Assembly: GCA_019636565.1 (NCBI GenBank)
Contig: JAHBXG010000014.1
Span: 1 to 64,000, forward strand
Source of the DNA: Phycisphaeraceae bacterium
GTDB lineage: Bacteria; Planctomycetota; Phycisphaerae; Phycisphaerales; UBA1924
Length of the DNA stretch: 64,000 nt
Direction of reading: 5' to 3'
The notes beneath the pieces were generated by a model. The model saw only the letters and a program-made list of their open reading frames with translations, was not told where the DNA came from and ran no database searches. Shown piece after piece: positions 43,172 to 52,356 of the stretch; the first letter of the stretch is position 1; every line of letters begins with the position of its first letter. The position numbers and the translations under genes are program-made.

Positions 43172-44404
43172 TCAATCGAGGGCTACCGCCGCCTCGAACT
43201 TCGGCGTCGGATTGGTCAATCCCAGCATCCGATCGAGCGCCTTGAGAGCATCCCGTCGCGCTTCTGGGTGGACGGTGACGGCGTTTATCACCTTGGGATT
43301 GCCGTCCTTGCTATACGCGCCGGCCAAGTGATCGAGCACCCACAGCAGGTGGGGCTGATCGATGCGGAACATCGTCGTGCACAGGCACTGACAATCGCTC
43401 AGAATGCGGACGTGAACACCCCGCTCCTTTGCTTCGCGAGCCAGGCGGTTGACAAGATGGACTTCGGTACCAACCGCCCAGTGCGATCCGATCGGCGCTT
43501 CGCGGATCGTCTTGATAATGAACTCGGTCGAGCCCGCCAGATCGCTCTTGTCTACCACCTCTTTGCAGCACTCGGGGTGGACAAGGATCGTTGTACGCGG
43601 GTGCTCCGGGTGCGCGACATCTTCAGCGCGAATCTGATCGCAGTGCTCAGGGCGGAAGAGTTTGTGCACCGAGCAGTGCCCGGCCCAGAGGATCGCTTTC
43701 GAACGCAGCACTTGCTCGGGCGTTGCACCGCCCAGTTCCTCGCCCTTGTTTGCCCGGCGCGGGTCGTACACGCACGACTCGGTCGCCACATCGATCCCGA
43801 ACTTGGCCGCTGTGTTGCGCCCGAGGTGTTGATCGGGCAGGAACAACACTTTCGCGTTCTTGCTTTGAGCCATCGCCCACGCGAACACCTTGTCCGCGTT
43901 CGAACTCGTGCAGCATGCGCCGCCATTAGCTCCGACAAACGCCTTGATCGCCGCGGTGCTGTTCACATAGGTGATCGGCACCACCTTGCCGCGCCAGCCC
44001 TGCGCCGCGAGCGATTCGTGGATCGACTTCCACGCCTCAACCGTGTCGTCGTAGTTGGCCATGTCGGCCATCGAGCAGCCAGCGGAAAGATCCGGCAGAA
44101 TCACACTCACCGAATCGGGTGTAAGCATGTCGGCCGTTTCGGCCATGAAGTGGACGCCGCAGAACACAACCCACTTCACGGGCCGGTCCTTGGGTGCGCT
44201 CGTGGTGAGCCGCGCCGCGATCTGGCTCAATTTCAGCGAGTCGCCGATGTGATCGGCGTGCGCGATGATCTCATCGACCTGGTAGTGATGCCCCAGAATG
44301 ACCAGCGAAGAGCCGAGTTCCTGCTTGCGCACAGAGATTGCCGCAGCGAGTTCTTCGCCGCTCATCTTCGTGTACTTCTCGGGTAAGGATGGTTGCCAGA
44401 GCAC
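43172..44404 (-). CDS. nadA: Quinolinate synthase
   Basis: A 410-residue iron-sulfur enzyme that condenses iminoaspartate and dihydroxyacetone phosphate to quinolinate, a step of NAD synthesis. Three candidate cluster Cys sites are seen: SAGCSMAD, HPECCKEV and DCQCLCTTM. ILGHHYQVDEI at the start, VNSTAAIKA and FLPDQHLGRNTA match the family. A GTG start is used; an ATG 13 codons later is possible. nadB and nadC are not adjacent. Convergent with the SpoIIE gene. Confidence 0.94.
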   Translation of the reverse strand: MLWQPSLPEKYTKMSGEELAAAISVRKQELGSSLVILGHHYQVDEIIAHADHIGDSLKLSQIAARLTTSAPKDRPVKWVVFCGVHFMAETADMLTPDSVSVILPDLSAGCSMADMANYDDTVEAWKSIHESLAAQGWRGKVVPITYVNSTAAIKAFVGANGGACCTSSNADKVFAWAMAQSKNAKVLFLPDQHLGRNTAAKFGIDVATESCVYDPRRANKGEELGGATPEQVLRSKAILWAGHCSVHKLFRPEHCDQIRAEDVAHPEHPRTTILVHPECCKEVVDKSDLAGSTEFIIKTIREAPIGSHWAVGTEVHLVNRLAREAKERGVHVRILSDCQCLCTTMFRIDQPHLLWVLDHLAGAYSKDGNPKVINAVTVHPEARRDALKALDRMLGLTNPTPKFEAAVALD

Positions 44405-44628
44405 GAATCACACCCGCTGCTAGAACGACTCGAAACACCAGCCGGATACACCGGCCAAAGAGCTACGAAGTCTAGGTTTTCAGGGCAAGGGGAGACGATG
44501 GCCATCTCCCCGTCATGAAGTGCCAGAGCCATTCCATTTTGTCAGGGGCGCCGAAATTGGCTGCTTGCCTTCGTCGGTGGGCAAATCAAAAGCAATCATG
44601 ATCTTGGGACTGATTTCGACCTTCGCAT

Positions 44629-45111
44629 TCACGGCGCCACGGACGCCCGTGTTGCTCTGAGCCGGTCCATCATCGCTTCGCTTGCCGAGCCTGGACCGAT
44701 TGACCACTGTCCCCACGAGCCGTCGCTTCGCCGCAAATTGAGTACGACGCTGCCACGGCTCTGGAAATTCATGTCGAAGTTCTCCCCGCGAACGGTTAAC
44801 TGCGGGGCATAACTTACCAAGTCCACCGTCGCACCGGCAAAGTGTTGGCGAGCCCATTCGTTCAGATCTTCGATGGTCATCGGAACTGCCGACGTTGGAT
44901 CGACAAGGGCACCCGCACGTTGATAAACCGTGAGTGGTCCGCGCAGCACAATCTGTTCAGCCCGAAGAGGCGGCGTACTGACGTACGCCGAGCCCATCGC
45001 CGACGCATACGACGCGGTTTCGGCAGACAAGCATCCGATTGCGCTCATAGCCAGCCAGATCAAACCGGCAGTCAGAAAAACCACCCGCTGCAAAATTCGA
45101 AACGCGCTCAC
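44629..45111 (-). CDS. Lipoprotein-like hypothetical protein
   Basis: A 160-residue frame from a GTG at 45111. The N-terminus is basic then hydrophobic (MSAFRILQRVVFLTAGLIWLAMSAIGC), ending in a lipobox-like AIGC. The mature domain is small and beta-rich (LTVYQRAGALVDPTSAVPMTIEDLNEWARQHF) and ends with SWGQWSIGPGSASEAMMDRLRA. An earlier start is open but its Arg-rich sequence is the antisense-looking extension into the PilZ gene area. No family known. It lies 52 bases after the PilZ gene stop and may be co-transcribed. Confidence 0.55.
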   Translation of the reverse strand: MSAFRILQRVVFLTAGLIWLAMSAIGCLSAETASYASAMGSAYVSTPPLRAEQIVLRGPLTVYQRAGALVDPTSAVPMTIEDLNEWARQHFAGATVDLVSYAPQLTVRGENFDMNFQSRGSVVLNLRRSDGSWGQWSIGPGSASEAMMDRLRATRASVAP

Positions 45112-45163
45112 GGCGCGATCATACAAGGTCACCAACAAAACCGGGAAACTGCGCGAATCGACT

Positions 45164-45553
45164 TTACGCCGCGAGCCTCGCCTGCTGCAGGCTCTTGAAC
45201 TGCACCGCCGCCGCCTGACGCCCGCCATCCATATCGATTACCCGGAGCACACGCCCGGAAACCGATGAATCCTGGCGCACAACAGCACCCGACGTCCAGC
45301 CGACGATGATGTCGATGTCATCTCCCAATTGGAGATGGCGGCCTTCATCAATCCACACCATCGCGCCGCCCACCGAGAAATCGTGTGTGCACGCCGGCAG
45401 ATACCGCTGGCTTCCCGCATGAAATATCTTGCAGGGCTTTCGCACGTACATCCGCGTATGCCGGCGCCGGTCGGCCCCCTGCGCGTCGATCTGTTTCGGC
45501 TCGATGCGCCCGATGGAATCGGGAGTGGATTCAGAGGGACGGTCGCTGGACAT
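45164..45553 (-). CDS. PilZ-domain protein
   Basis: A 129-residue protein with GAGGAG seven bases before the ATG. After a Ser/Asp-rich N-terminus comes a single PilZ domain with the signature RRRHTRMYVRKPCKIFH and D-F-S-V-G-G-A-M (RxxxR and (D/N)xSxxG), the residues that bind cyclic-di-GMP. Such single-domain proteins couple c-di-GMP levels to motility or exopolysaccharide output. No GGDEF or EAL gene is in the window, so its upstream signal comes from elsewhere. Confidence 0.82.
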   Translation of the reverse strand: MSSDRPSESTPDSIGRIEPKQIDAQGADRRRHTRMYVRKPCKIFHAGSQRYLPACTHDFSVGGAMVWIDEGRHLQLGDDIDIIVGWTSGAVVRQDSSVSGRVLRVIDMDGGRQAAAVQFKSLQQARLAA

Positions 45554-45781
45554 GCCGCGGCTCCTCATGTCGGCACAGGCCGCGAAAGGGCCGTCCGTGG
45601 CCCTTGTGGTCCCGACGCGTCGGTGGGGTGAGAGTGGGGTGCGCCGGGTTCGCGGTCTGGCGGACCTGATCTCATCGGCGACGGCCCCGGCCAACTTTTA
45701 CGGACCTTCCGAAAACCTGCCGGATTTTTTGCAAGGCGCAGCGATCAATGCCCGGAGCGCGGTTCAACCGATAGTCGGTGC

Positions 45782-46765
45782 GTGAAAATCAGCGTGCTCA
45801 TTCCGTCCTTGGGCTCCCCCGACCGCCTCTCCCGATGCTTCGATGCACTGGCCGCGCAATCGCTGCCGGGTGACGACTTCGAGGTGCTGTACAGCACGGC
45901 CGAGCCGGTGTCCGGCGCGCCGCAGGCGAGTCGATTCAGGCACATTCAGTCGCCAGCGAACACAATCGCGGCCCGGCGCAATGCGCTGCTCGCCTCGGCG
46001 AGCCACAACCTGATCGTGTTTCTTTCAGACGATGTCTCGCCGCTCCCTGATTGTCTGGAACACCATCGGAACGCCCACGAAGCTTTGGCGGGCAAACCGG
46101 CCCTTGTGATGGGCGCAGCCCCGAGCGTGGTCCGGCTGCCGGATCGGTTGCTCGACCGGGTGGCTCGCGAAACCTCGCTGGTTTCGACGCTTGATCAGAT
46201 GGAGCGCCACAGCGCGAGCGCTGAGCGCGACTGGACTTTCCGCAACGCGCACTTCCTGAACACTTCGCTTCGTCGGCGCGACACCGCCGGCATGATCTTC
46301 GACGAGTCTCCCAATCACTCGGAGTACGCGGAACTCGAATGGACGTGGCGTGTGACTTCCGCCCGCTCCATGCCGCTGGTCTACAGGCCTCTTGCGCGCG
46401 TTCGTCATGACCATCGGGTTGAGCCCGATGTGTTTCTCGGGCGCGAACACACACGCGGCATGCAGGCCTACAGAATGGGCCGGCGCTACCCGCGATTCAG
46501 CAAGGCACTCTTCGGACGGGATGTGTGCCAGGCGGACGAACTTCGCTACAGCCGCGCGTTCGTCGAGGCCGAACGCGGCCTGGCCGAGCAACTCCGGCAG
46601 GAACTCTTCGCGCTGGCCGACGTGAGCGCGATCTCCGCGACCTCTAAGGCGGTCGAATCGATCTTCCACGAGCAGTCACTGCTCAAGCGGTGGACGTGGC
46701 GCCTGGGGTTGATCGCCGCGGCGACAAGCGCCGATGCCCCATCTCCCGTGCTGCTGGCGGCGTAA
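45782..46765 (+). CDS. Family 2 glycosyltransferase-like protein
   Basis: A 327-residue protein. It starts MKISVLIPSLGSPDRLSRCFDALAAQ, the nucleotide-sugar binding start of GT-A/GT2 enzymes, and has FLSDDVSP near residues 80-87, a DxD-like metal site. The acceptor region includes HFLNTSLRRRD and the acidic EYAELEWTWRV (an ED-like catalytic pair). No membrane helix. Donor and acceptor unknown. A GTG start; the gene is divergent from the PilZ gene and followed by a TauE/SafE gene ten bases later. Confidence 0.8.
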   Translation: MKISVLIPSLGSPDRLSRCFDALAAQSLPGDDFEVLYSTAEPVSGAPQASRFRHIQSPANTIAARRNALLASASHNLIVFLSDDVSPLPDCLEHHRNAHEALAGKPALVMGAAPSVVRLPDRLLDRVARETSLVSTLDQMERHSASAERDWTFRNAHFLNTSLRRRDTAGMIFDESPNHSEYAELEWTWRVTSARSMPLVYRPLARVRHDHRVEPDVFLGREHTRGMQAYRMGRRYPRFSKALFGRDVCQADELRYSRAFVEAERGLAEQLRQELFALADVSAISATSKAVESIFHEQSLLKRWTWRLGLIAAATSADAPSPVLLAA

Positions 46766-46775
46766 CGTCGCGCCC

Positions 46776-47567
46776 GTGGACTACCTGCTCGTCTGCTCGG
46801 TCGCGCTGCTGGCCTCTGCCCTGACATTGGTCACCGGCTTTGGCTTGGGCACGCTGCTGATGCCGGCGTTCGCTGTCTTTTTCCCGCTACCAGCGGCGAT
46901 CGCCGCAACCGCCGTGATACACCTCGCGATGAACGTCTTCTCGCTCGGGCTGGTCGCACGCCACGCCGACCGGCGACTGGTCATCGCGTTCGGCGTACCG
47001 GCGGTGCTGGCGGCGTTTGCGGGTGCCGCCGTGTTGCGCCTGCTCGCGGGCGTAGAGCCGCTGCTGGTCTGGCATCTGGGCTCACGCGCTTGCGAGATCA
47101 CGATCATCAAGATCGTGATCGCAGCGCTGATCATCGCCTTCGCGCTGCTCGATCTCTTTCCGGTCCTCTCGCGTTTCACCATCAAGCGGCGGCTGCTCCC
47201 GCTGGGCGGACTTCTTTCGGGCTTCTTTGGCGGGCTTTCGGGCCATCAAGGCACGCTCCGAGCGGCGTTCCTGCTGCGGATGGGGCTGACGAAAGAGGCG
47301 TACATCGGCATGAACTGCGTGTGCAGCGTCATGGTCGATGTCGCGCGATTGCTGGTGTACGGCATTGCCTTCTACGCGGTGCGCACCACGGGCCCGCAGG
47401 ACGGTGGCGTGAGCACCCTGCTCATCGCCTGCGCATGCCTGGCGGCGTTCAGCGGCGCCTACGCGGGATCCCGACTGATGAAAAAGATCACGCTTGAATC
47501 ACTCCGCATCGGCGTCGCGGTGCTGCTGGTGCTAAGCGGGGTTGGCCTTGGAATCGGCCTGCTGTGA
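46776..47567 (+). CDS. TauE/SafE-family membrane exporter/permease
   Basis: A 263-residue protein with about seven to eight membrane segments and the family's two repeated halves (LVTGFGLGTLLMPAF early, GLLSGFFGGLSGHQG in the middle). TauE/SafE proteins move organosulfonates, sulfite or sulfoacetate. The GTG at 46776 is preferred to an ATG overlapping the upstream gene. The stop overlaps the GTG of the next gene by four bases, which suggests translational coupling. Confidence 0.82.
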   Translation: MDYLLVCSVALLASALTLVTGFGLGTLLMPAFAVFFPLPAAIAATAVIHLAMNVFSLGLVARHADRRLVIAFGVPAVLAAFAGAAVLRLLAGVEPLLVWHLGSRACEITIIKIVIAALIIAFALLDLFPVLSRFTIKRRLLPLGGLLSGFFGGLSGHQGTLRAAFLLRMGLTKEAYIGMNCVCSVMVDVARLLVYGIAFYAVRTTGPQDGGVSTLLIACACLAAFSGAYAGSRLMKKITLESLRIGVAVLLVLSGVGLGIGLL

Positions 47568-48733
47568 GAACAACCCGGATAGGCTTGCAGATGCACCGCC
47601 TCTCTCGATTCCCCATCGGTCCCGTCATGTCGCTCTCGCTTCTGGCATTGGTTTGCGTTCAGGGATGCGCCGGAACCGGCGGGGCGTCGGATTCTTCGGA
47701 TCGGCCGGGCGTCGTCGCGGAATCGTTCGGTGTGCAGTGGACCGGCGTCGCCGTCTCAAAGACCGGGCGGCGCTTCGTCTGCAGCCCCAACTGGCACGAC
47801 GGACACCTGTGGTCGGTCGCAGAACTCAACGCCGATGGCCGCCCCATCCCATATCCGGATCTGCTCTGGAATCGGTTCGACCGGCGGCTCGGAAACTCGG
47901 CCGCGAATCAGTTCGTGTGCGTGCAGTCGGTGTATGTCGATTCGGCCGATCGACTCTGGGCGCTCGACCCCGCCTCGCCCCGGCTGGCGGGTGTTGTGCC
48001 GGGGGGAGCCAAACTGGTGCAATTCGATCTCTTGAATGATCGCGCCGTGCGCACCATCCTGTTCGATGCCTCCGTCGCGCCGGAAAAGAGCTACCTGAAC
48101 GACGTGCGGATCGATGTGCCGCGGCACGTCGCGTACATCACCGATTCGGGTCTCGGGGCGATTATCGTGGTCGATCTGGAGACGGGCCAAGCGCGCCGGG
48201 TGCTGGCCGACGACCCCCGCACCAAGGCCGAGGACATCGTGCCCGTCATCGAAGGTCGCGAACTGCGGTTTTCCGGCGGGCCCGACGCGGGCAAGGTGCC
48301 GCAGATCCACTCCGACGGCATCGCACTCTCAACCGATGGCGAATGGCTCTATTGGCAAGCCCTCATCGGGCGGACGCTCTACCGCATCCCGACAGCGGTC
48401 CTGCGCGATCCGACCAGCAGCGACGATCGGATCAGCGCGGCGGTCAAATCCCTGGGCCCTTCGGTGATGACCGACGGCATGGAGATCGATTCGCGGGGCA
48501 CGCTCTACTTCACCGCGCTCGAGAAGGACACGATCATGACGCGGACACCCGACGGCCTCATGAGCACGATCGCCTCCGATCCCCGGATCATTTGGCCCGA
48601 CAGTTTCGCCTTCGGCCCCGGCGGCTCGCTCTACTTCACGACGGCCCAGATCAACCGCACCAGTTGGTTCAGCCCGCGGGGAACGATGCCATCGACGCCG
48701 TACTTCGTGTTCCGAATTCCGGTGGGTCATTGA
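47564..48733 (+). CDS. Royal-jelly/yellow-family (MRJP) lipoprotein
   Basis: A 389-residue protein; GTG start overlapping the upstream stop by four bases (an ATG nine codons in is the alternative). A lipobox-like LVCVQGC lies near residue 35, so it is exported and lipid-anchored. The rest is a six-bladed propeller of the MRJP/yellow type: GVAVSKTGRRFVCSPN, VQSVYVDSADRLWALDPA, YLNDVRIDVPRHVAYITDSG, and HSDGIALSTDGEWLYWQAL. In insects related proteins bind amines or act on dopachrome; the bacterial role is not established. Confidence 0.82.
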   Translation: MRTTRIGLQMHRLSRFPIGPVMSLSLLALVCVQGCAGTGGASDSSDRPGVVAESFGVQWTGVAVSKTGRRFVCSPNWHDGHLWSVAELNADGRPIPYPDLLWNRFDRRLGNSAANQFVCVQSVYVDSADRLWALDPASPRLAGVVPGGAKLVQFDLLNDRAVRTILFDASVAPEKSYLNDVRIDVPRHVAYITDSGLGAIIVVDLETGQARRVLADDPRTKAEDIVPVIEGRELRFSGGPDAGKVPQIHSDGIALSTDGEWLYWQALIGRTLYRIPTAVLRDPTSSDDRISAAVKSLGPSVMTDGMEIDSRGTLYFTALEKDTIMTRTPDGLMSTIASDPRIIWPDSFAFGPGGSLYFTTAQINRTSWFSPRGTMPSTPYFVFRIPVGH

Positions 48734-48832
48734 CCAACCCGGTCCGAAGGGTCCGATGAAGGTGATAACCTGAACGCGGTTTCGGGCATTTGGCCGCGAG
48801 AAAACTTCGGGCGGCGAACGGGAGTCTTTGCG

Positions 48833-50299
48833 ATGCAACTCGTCGGACAGGGCGGACCGGCACCCCGCCACCTCTTCATCATCTTCGGTGCGACGGGCGA
48901 CCTCTCCTATCGCAAACTGATCCCCGCGCTCTATCACGTGGACCTTGACCCCAAGGCCCACGAGGGGCACGCGATCCTCGGCGCCGCCCGCGCACCGCTC
49001 TCCGACGACCAATTCCGCAAGGCCGCGGCAGAGGCGCTGACCGAGCACGGCATCGACCGGTCCAAGGCCGAGGCGTGGGTGAAAAAGACGCTCTACTTCC
49101 AGTCGCTGGGTGAAAGCGGCGCGGCCCAGTACAAAGCCCTGCGCGAACGCATCGAATCGCTCGAGCGCCAACTCGATCTGCCGGGCAATCGCGCGTTTAA
49201 CCTCGCGCTGCCCCTGCCCGCGTTCGCCCCCACCGTCGAACGACTCGCCGAGGCGGGACTCAACAAATCACCCGGCTGGACGAGACTGGTGCTGGAAAAG
49301 CCCTTCGGCCAGGATCTTTCGAGCGCCAAGGAACTCAACGCGCTGGTCCATAAGTACTACTCGGAAGACCACATCTACCGGCTTGACCACTATCTGGGCA
49401 AGGACACGGTGCAGAACATCCTGGTCTTCCGCTTCGCGAACTCGCTCTTCGAGCCGATCTGGAACCGCGATCGCATCGAGCGGGTCGAAATCACCGTCGC
49501 CGAGCAATTGGGCGTCGAAAGCCGCGGCGCGTTCTACGAGAATGCAGGTGCTTTGCGCGACATCGTGCAGAACCACATGATGCAGTTGCTCGCGCTGGTC
49601 GCGATGGAGCCGCCCGCGCTCATCGAGGCCGACAGCGTCGCCAACGAGAAGGTGAAAGTGCTCAAGTCGATCCTGCCCGTCGACCGCGACCACGTCGTCT
49701 TCGGCCAGTACGGCAAGGGGATGATGGGCAACGAGGTCGTGCCCGGTTACCTCTCGGAGCACGGCGTTGCGCCCAACTCTCACACCGAGACCTTCGTCGC
49801 GTGCAAACTCTCCATCAACAACTGGCGATGGCAGGGTGTTCCGTTCTTCCTGCGCACCGGAAAGCGCCTCGCGAAAAAAGTCACCCGCATTGTGGTGACG
49901 TTCAAGCGTCCCCCGGTGGCGATGTTCGATACTTACGGCGCCTGTCTCTTCACCCAGAACCGCCTCGAACTGCTCCTCCAGCCCGACGAAGGCTTTAACC
50001 TCACCGTCGAAGTGAAAAAGCCCGGCACCGGCCTGCAACTCCAGACCCAGAAGATGCACTTCCGCTATTCCGACGCCTTCGGCAAACTCCCGGAGGCGTA
50101 CCAGACGCTCCTCCTCGACGTCGCGCGGGGCGACCGCACGCTCTTTGTCCGCGCCGATGAGATCGAAACCTCGTGGGAACTCTTCTCCCCCACGCTCGAG
50201 GATCGGCCGGCGATCCACACCTATGCCTCGGGCTCGTGGGGCCCCGCTGCCGCAACCGATCTCGTCACCAAATACGGCCAGATCTGGACCGAGACCTGA
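48833..50299 (+). CDS. zwf: Glucose-6-phosphate 1-dehydrogenase
   Basis: A 488-residue enzyme for the first oxidative step of the pentose phosphate pathway. The NADP-binding loop is IIFGATGDLSYRKLIPALY (16-34), and the active-site segment RLDHYLGKDTVQN is near 183-195 with the catalytic His and Lys. LEKPFGQDLSSA and EFPGLS-free C-terminal family motifs (for example MHFRYSDAF) are also seen. Length is normal. The 6-phosphogluconolactonase gene follows after 50 bases, giving a zwf-pgl unit. Confidence 0.95.
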   Translation: MQLVGQGGPAPRHLFIIFGATGDLSYRKLIPALYHVDLDPKAHEGHAILGAARAPLSDDQFRKAAAEALTEHGIDRSKAEAWVKKTLYFQSLGESGAAQYKALRERIESLERQLDLPGNRAFNLALPLPAFAPTVERLAEAGLNKSPGWTRLVLEKPFGQDLSSAKELNALVHKYYSEDHIYRLDHYLGKDTVQNILVFRFANSLFEPIWNRDRIERVEITVAEQLGVESRGAFYENAGALRDIVQNHMMQLLALVAMEPPALIEADSVANEKVKVLKSILPVDRDHVVFGQYGKGMMGNEVVPGYLSEHGVAPNSHTETFVACKLSINNWRWQGVPFFLRTGKRLAKKVTRIVVTFKRPPVAMFDTYGACLFTQNRLELLLQPDEGFNLTVEVKKPGTGLQLQTQKMHFRYSDAFGKLPEAYQTLLLDVARGDRTLFVRADEIETSWELFSPTLEDRPAIHTYASGSWGPAAATDLVTKYGQIWTET

Positions 50300-50349
50300 G
50301 CGCCTTTTCACCCCGCCCATCGGCACCCACGCCGCGTTATGCTGCGCGC

Positions 50350-51060
50350 ATGGCTCACGTCGTTCATTCGTACACCGATCTCCCCGCCGCGGCACACGCC
50401 TGCGCCGTCCGTGTCGCCCACCTGCTCCGCGAGATGATCGGGGTGCGGGGCAAGGCTCACCTGGGCCTCTCCGGCGGCAACACCCCCAAGCCGATGTACG
50501 CCCTGCTCGCCGGCCTGCCCGACATCGACTGGAGCGTGGTTCACTTCTGGTGGGGTGATGAACGCTGCGTGCCCCGCACCGACAAGAACAGCAACGAGCG
50601 GATGGCCCGCGAATCGCTCCTTTCGCACATCCCATTTGTCGAAGAAAACGTGCACACCCTGCCAACGACTCTTGCGCCCGCAGAGTGTGCCGCGGCATAC
50701 GAGGCGGAGATGCGCCGTACCTGCGAGGTCGATCCAAAGACCAGCATGCCGGTCATCGACATCCTGCTGCTGGGCATCGGCGACGACGGTCACACGCTCA
50801 GCCTCTTCCCGCGCTCACCCACGCTGGCCGAAGCCGCCAGGGCGGTCGCATCCACACAGGCCCCCCCCACGTCTCCCGTGAAAGACCGGGTGACGCTGAC
50901 GTTCCCGGCAGCGAGGAGCGCGCGGTACCGAGTCTTCCTCGCGGCCGGTGCGGACAAGAAGCCCGTGGTTGCCGGCTGCCTGGCGCAGCCTCCCGCCGAC
51001 CAACCTTCAGCTCGCGTGGGCGACGCCGAGTGGTTCCTGGATGCAGCAGCCACACCGTAA
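50350..51060 (+). CDS. pgl: 6-phosphogluconolactonase
   Basis: A 236-residue enzyme of the NagB/SugE-like (DevB-type) family that hydrolyses the lactone made by zwf. Motifs: HLGLSGGNTPKPMY near 38-51, VHFWWGDERCVP near 65-76, and LLLGIGDDGHTLSLFP near 139-154 with the catalytic His. RVTLTFPAARSARYRVFLAAG closes the fold. The ATG at 50350 starts the family sequence; the longer open frame into zwf is not used. It lies between zwf and the P-loop protein on the same strand. Confidence 0.93.
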   Translation: MAHVVHSYTDLPAAAHACAVRVAHLLREMIGVRGKAHLGLSGGNTPKPMYALLAGLPDIDWSVVHFWWGDERCVPRTDKNSNERMARESLLSHIPFVEENVHTLPTTLAPAECAAAYEAEMRRTCEVDPKTSMPVIDILLLGIGDDGHTLSLFPRSPTLAEAARAVASTQAPPTSPVKDRVTLTFPAARSARYRVFLAAGADKKPVVAGCLAQPPADQPSARVGDAEWFLDAAATP

Positions 51061-51124
51061 TCCGCGCGCAGGTTGGCCTCTTCCACCGCTTTCCTATCAT
51101 TCCCTCTTCTACACGGAGCCCTCT

Positions 51125-52264
51125 ATGCGAGCGATTGTGACCGGTCAGGTCGGGATGGAAAAGAAGCCTTACCTCGACCAAGTTGCCAAATTTGCCGGGC
51201 AGCAGGGGGAGAATCTTCATGTGTATCACGTCGGCGACATGATGTACAAAGAGACCACCGACGTCCGCCCGGGCAAAATCCTCGATCTGCCCCTGTCGCG
51301 TCTCAACTCGCTCCGCCGCGCCGCGTTCAAGGACATCATCGCCGACTCGCGCGATCAGAAGAACGTCATCGTCAACACCCACGCCACCTTCCGCTGGCGC
51401 CACGGGCTCTTCAGCGCTTTTGACTTCGACCAGATCGCCAAGTTCCAGCCCGACATGTTCATCTGTCTGGTGGACAACATCGAAGTCGTGCACGAGCGCC
51501 TGCACAAAGAGCACGAGGTCGACGCGACGTTGAAGGACTGCATGGTCTGGCGAGAGGAAGAAATCCTCGCGACCGAACTAATGAGCAAGGCCATCCCCGG
51601 TTCCCAGTTCGCCATCATGGCGCGGGGCCGTCACGCCAGCACGACCCGCACGCTCTTCCGGCTCATCTGCCGCCCGCAGATGAAAAAGGTCTATCCCTCG
51701 TTTCCCATGAGCCACGTGGTGGACATGCCCGACGTGCTCGCCGAGATCGATGAGTTCCGCGCCGCCCTCGCCGAGCACTTCATCACCTTCGATCCGGGCG
51801 ACGTGGACGAGAAACTGCTCCTCGAGCGTTCCCTCGCCGCGGCACGCGACGGCAAGGAATTCCTGGACGTCACGCCCCACTCCTACGGCGGCTCCAAGGC
51901 CTCGGACGTCCCGCCCCTGCGCGTCCGCATCCGCGAAGTTCTCGACATCGCCGGCGATATCGATGGCCAGATCTACATGCGCGATTTCAAACTCATCGAT
52001 CAGTCCGACATGATCGTGAGCTTGATCCCCGAAATCCCGACCGCCAAGGGCACCGAGTTTCCCGGCCTTTCCAGTGGCGTCGAGCGCGAACTCCACCACG
52101 CGTTCGAGCACACCAAGGAAGTTTTCGTGGTCTGGAAGCCCAAAAAGGCCCCCAGCCCCTTCATCACCGAGACCGCGACGAAGATCTTCACCAGCGTGCC
52201 CGAGGCGCTGAAGTACTTCGAGCAGAACGGGTATTTCGGCGAAAAGAATCTGTTCGGGAACTGA
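51125..52264 (+). CDS. Adenylate-kinase-like P-loop protein with C-terminal deoxyribosyltransferase-like region
   Basis: A 379-residue cytoplasmic protein with GGAG six bases before the ATG. The N-terminus MRAIVTGQVGMEKKPYLDQ resembles a Walker A loop, with GQVGMEKK replacing GxxGxGKT, followed by the kinase-like NVIVNTHATFRWRHGLFSAFD and FICLVDNIEVVHERLHKE. The C-terminal 100 residues (YMRDFKLIDQSDMIVSLIP, then G-T-E...SSGVERELHHAFEHTKEVFVVW) look like a nucleoside 2-deoxyribosyltransferase fold. The family is not known to me; a nucleotide-binding or -salvage role is inferred. It follows pgl by 64 bases. Confidence 0.65.
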   Translation: MRAIVTGQVGMEKKPYLDQVAKFAGQQGENLHVYHVGDMMYKETTDVRPGKILDLPLSRLNSLRRAAFKDIIADSRDQKNVIVNTHATFRWRHGLFSAFDFDQIAKFQPDMFICLVDNIEVVHERLHKEHEVDATLKDCMVWREEEILATELMSKAIPGSQFAIMARGRHASTTRTLFRLICRPQMKKVYPSFPMSHVVDMPDVLAEIDEFRAALAEHFITFDPGDVDEKLLLERSLAAARDGKEFLDVTPHSYGGSKASDVPPLRVRIREVLDIAGDIDGQIYMRDFKLIDQSDMIVSLIPEIPTAKGTEFPGLSSGVERELHHAFEHTKEVFVVWKPKKAPSPFITETATKIFTSVPEALKYFEQNGYFGEKNLFGN

Positions 52265-52356
52265 AACTCGCTGACACTTTCTTCATGCTCGATCACGCCG
52301 TTTTGACTTGAATCGAGCCCCCCGGTTTCGATAGGCTGTCTCTGCGGGAGGGTTCC

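Noticed and set aside
49268..50737. 489-codon minus-strand frame opposite zwf and pgl
   Set aside because: Both plus-strand enzymes are certain from motifs.
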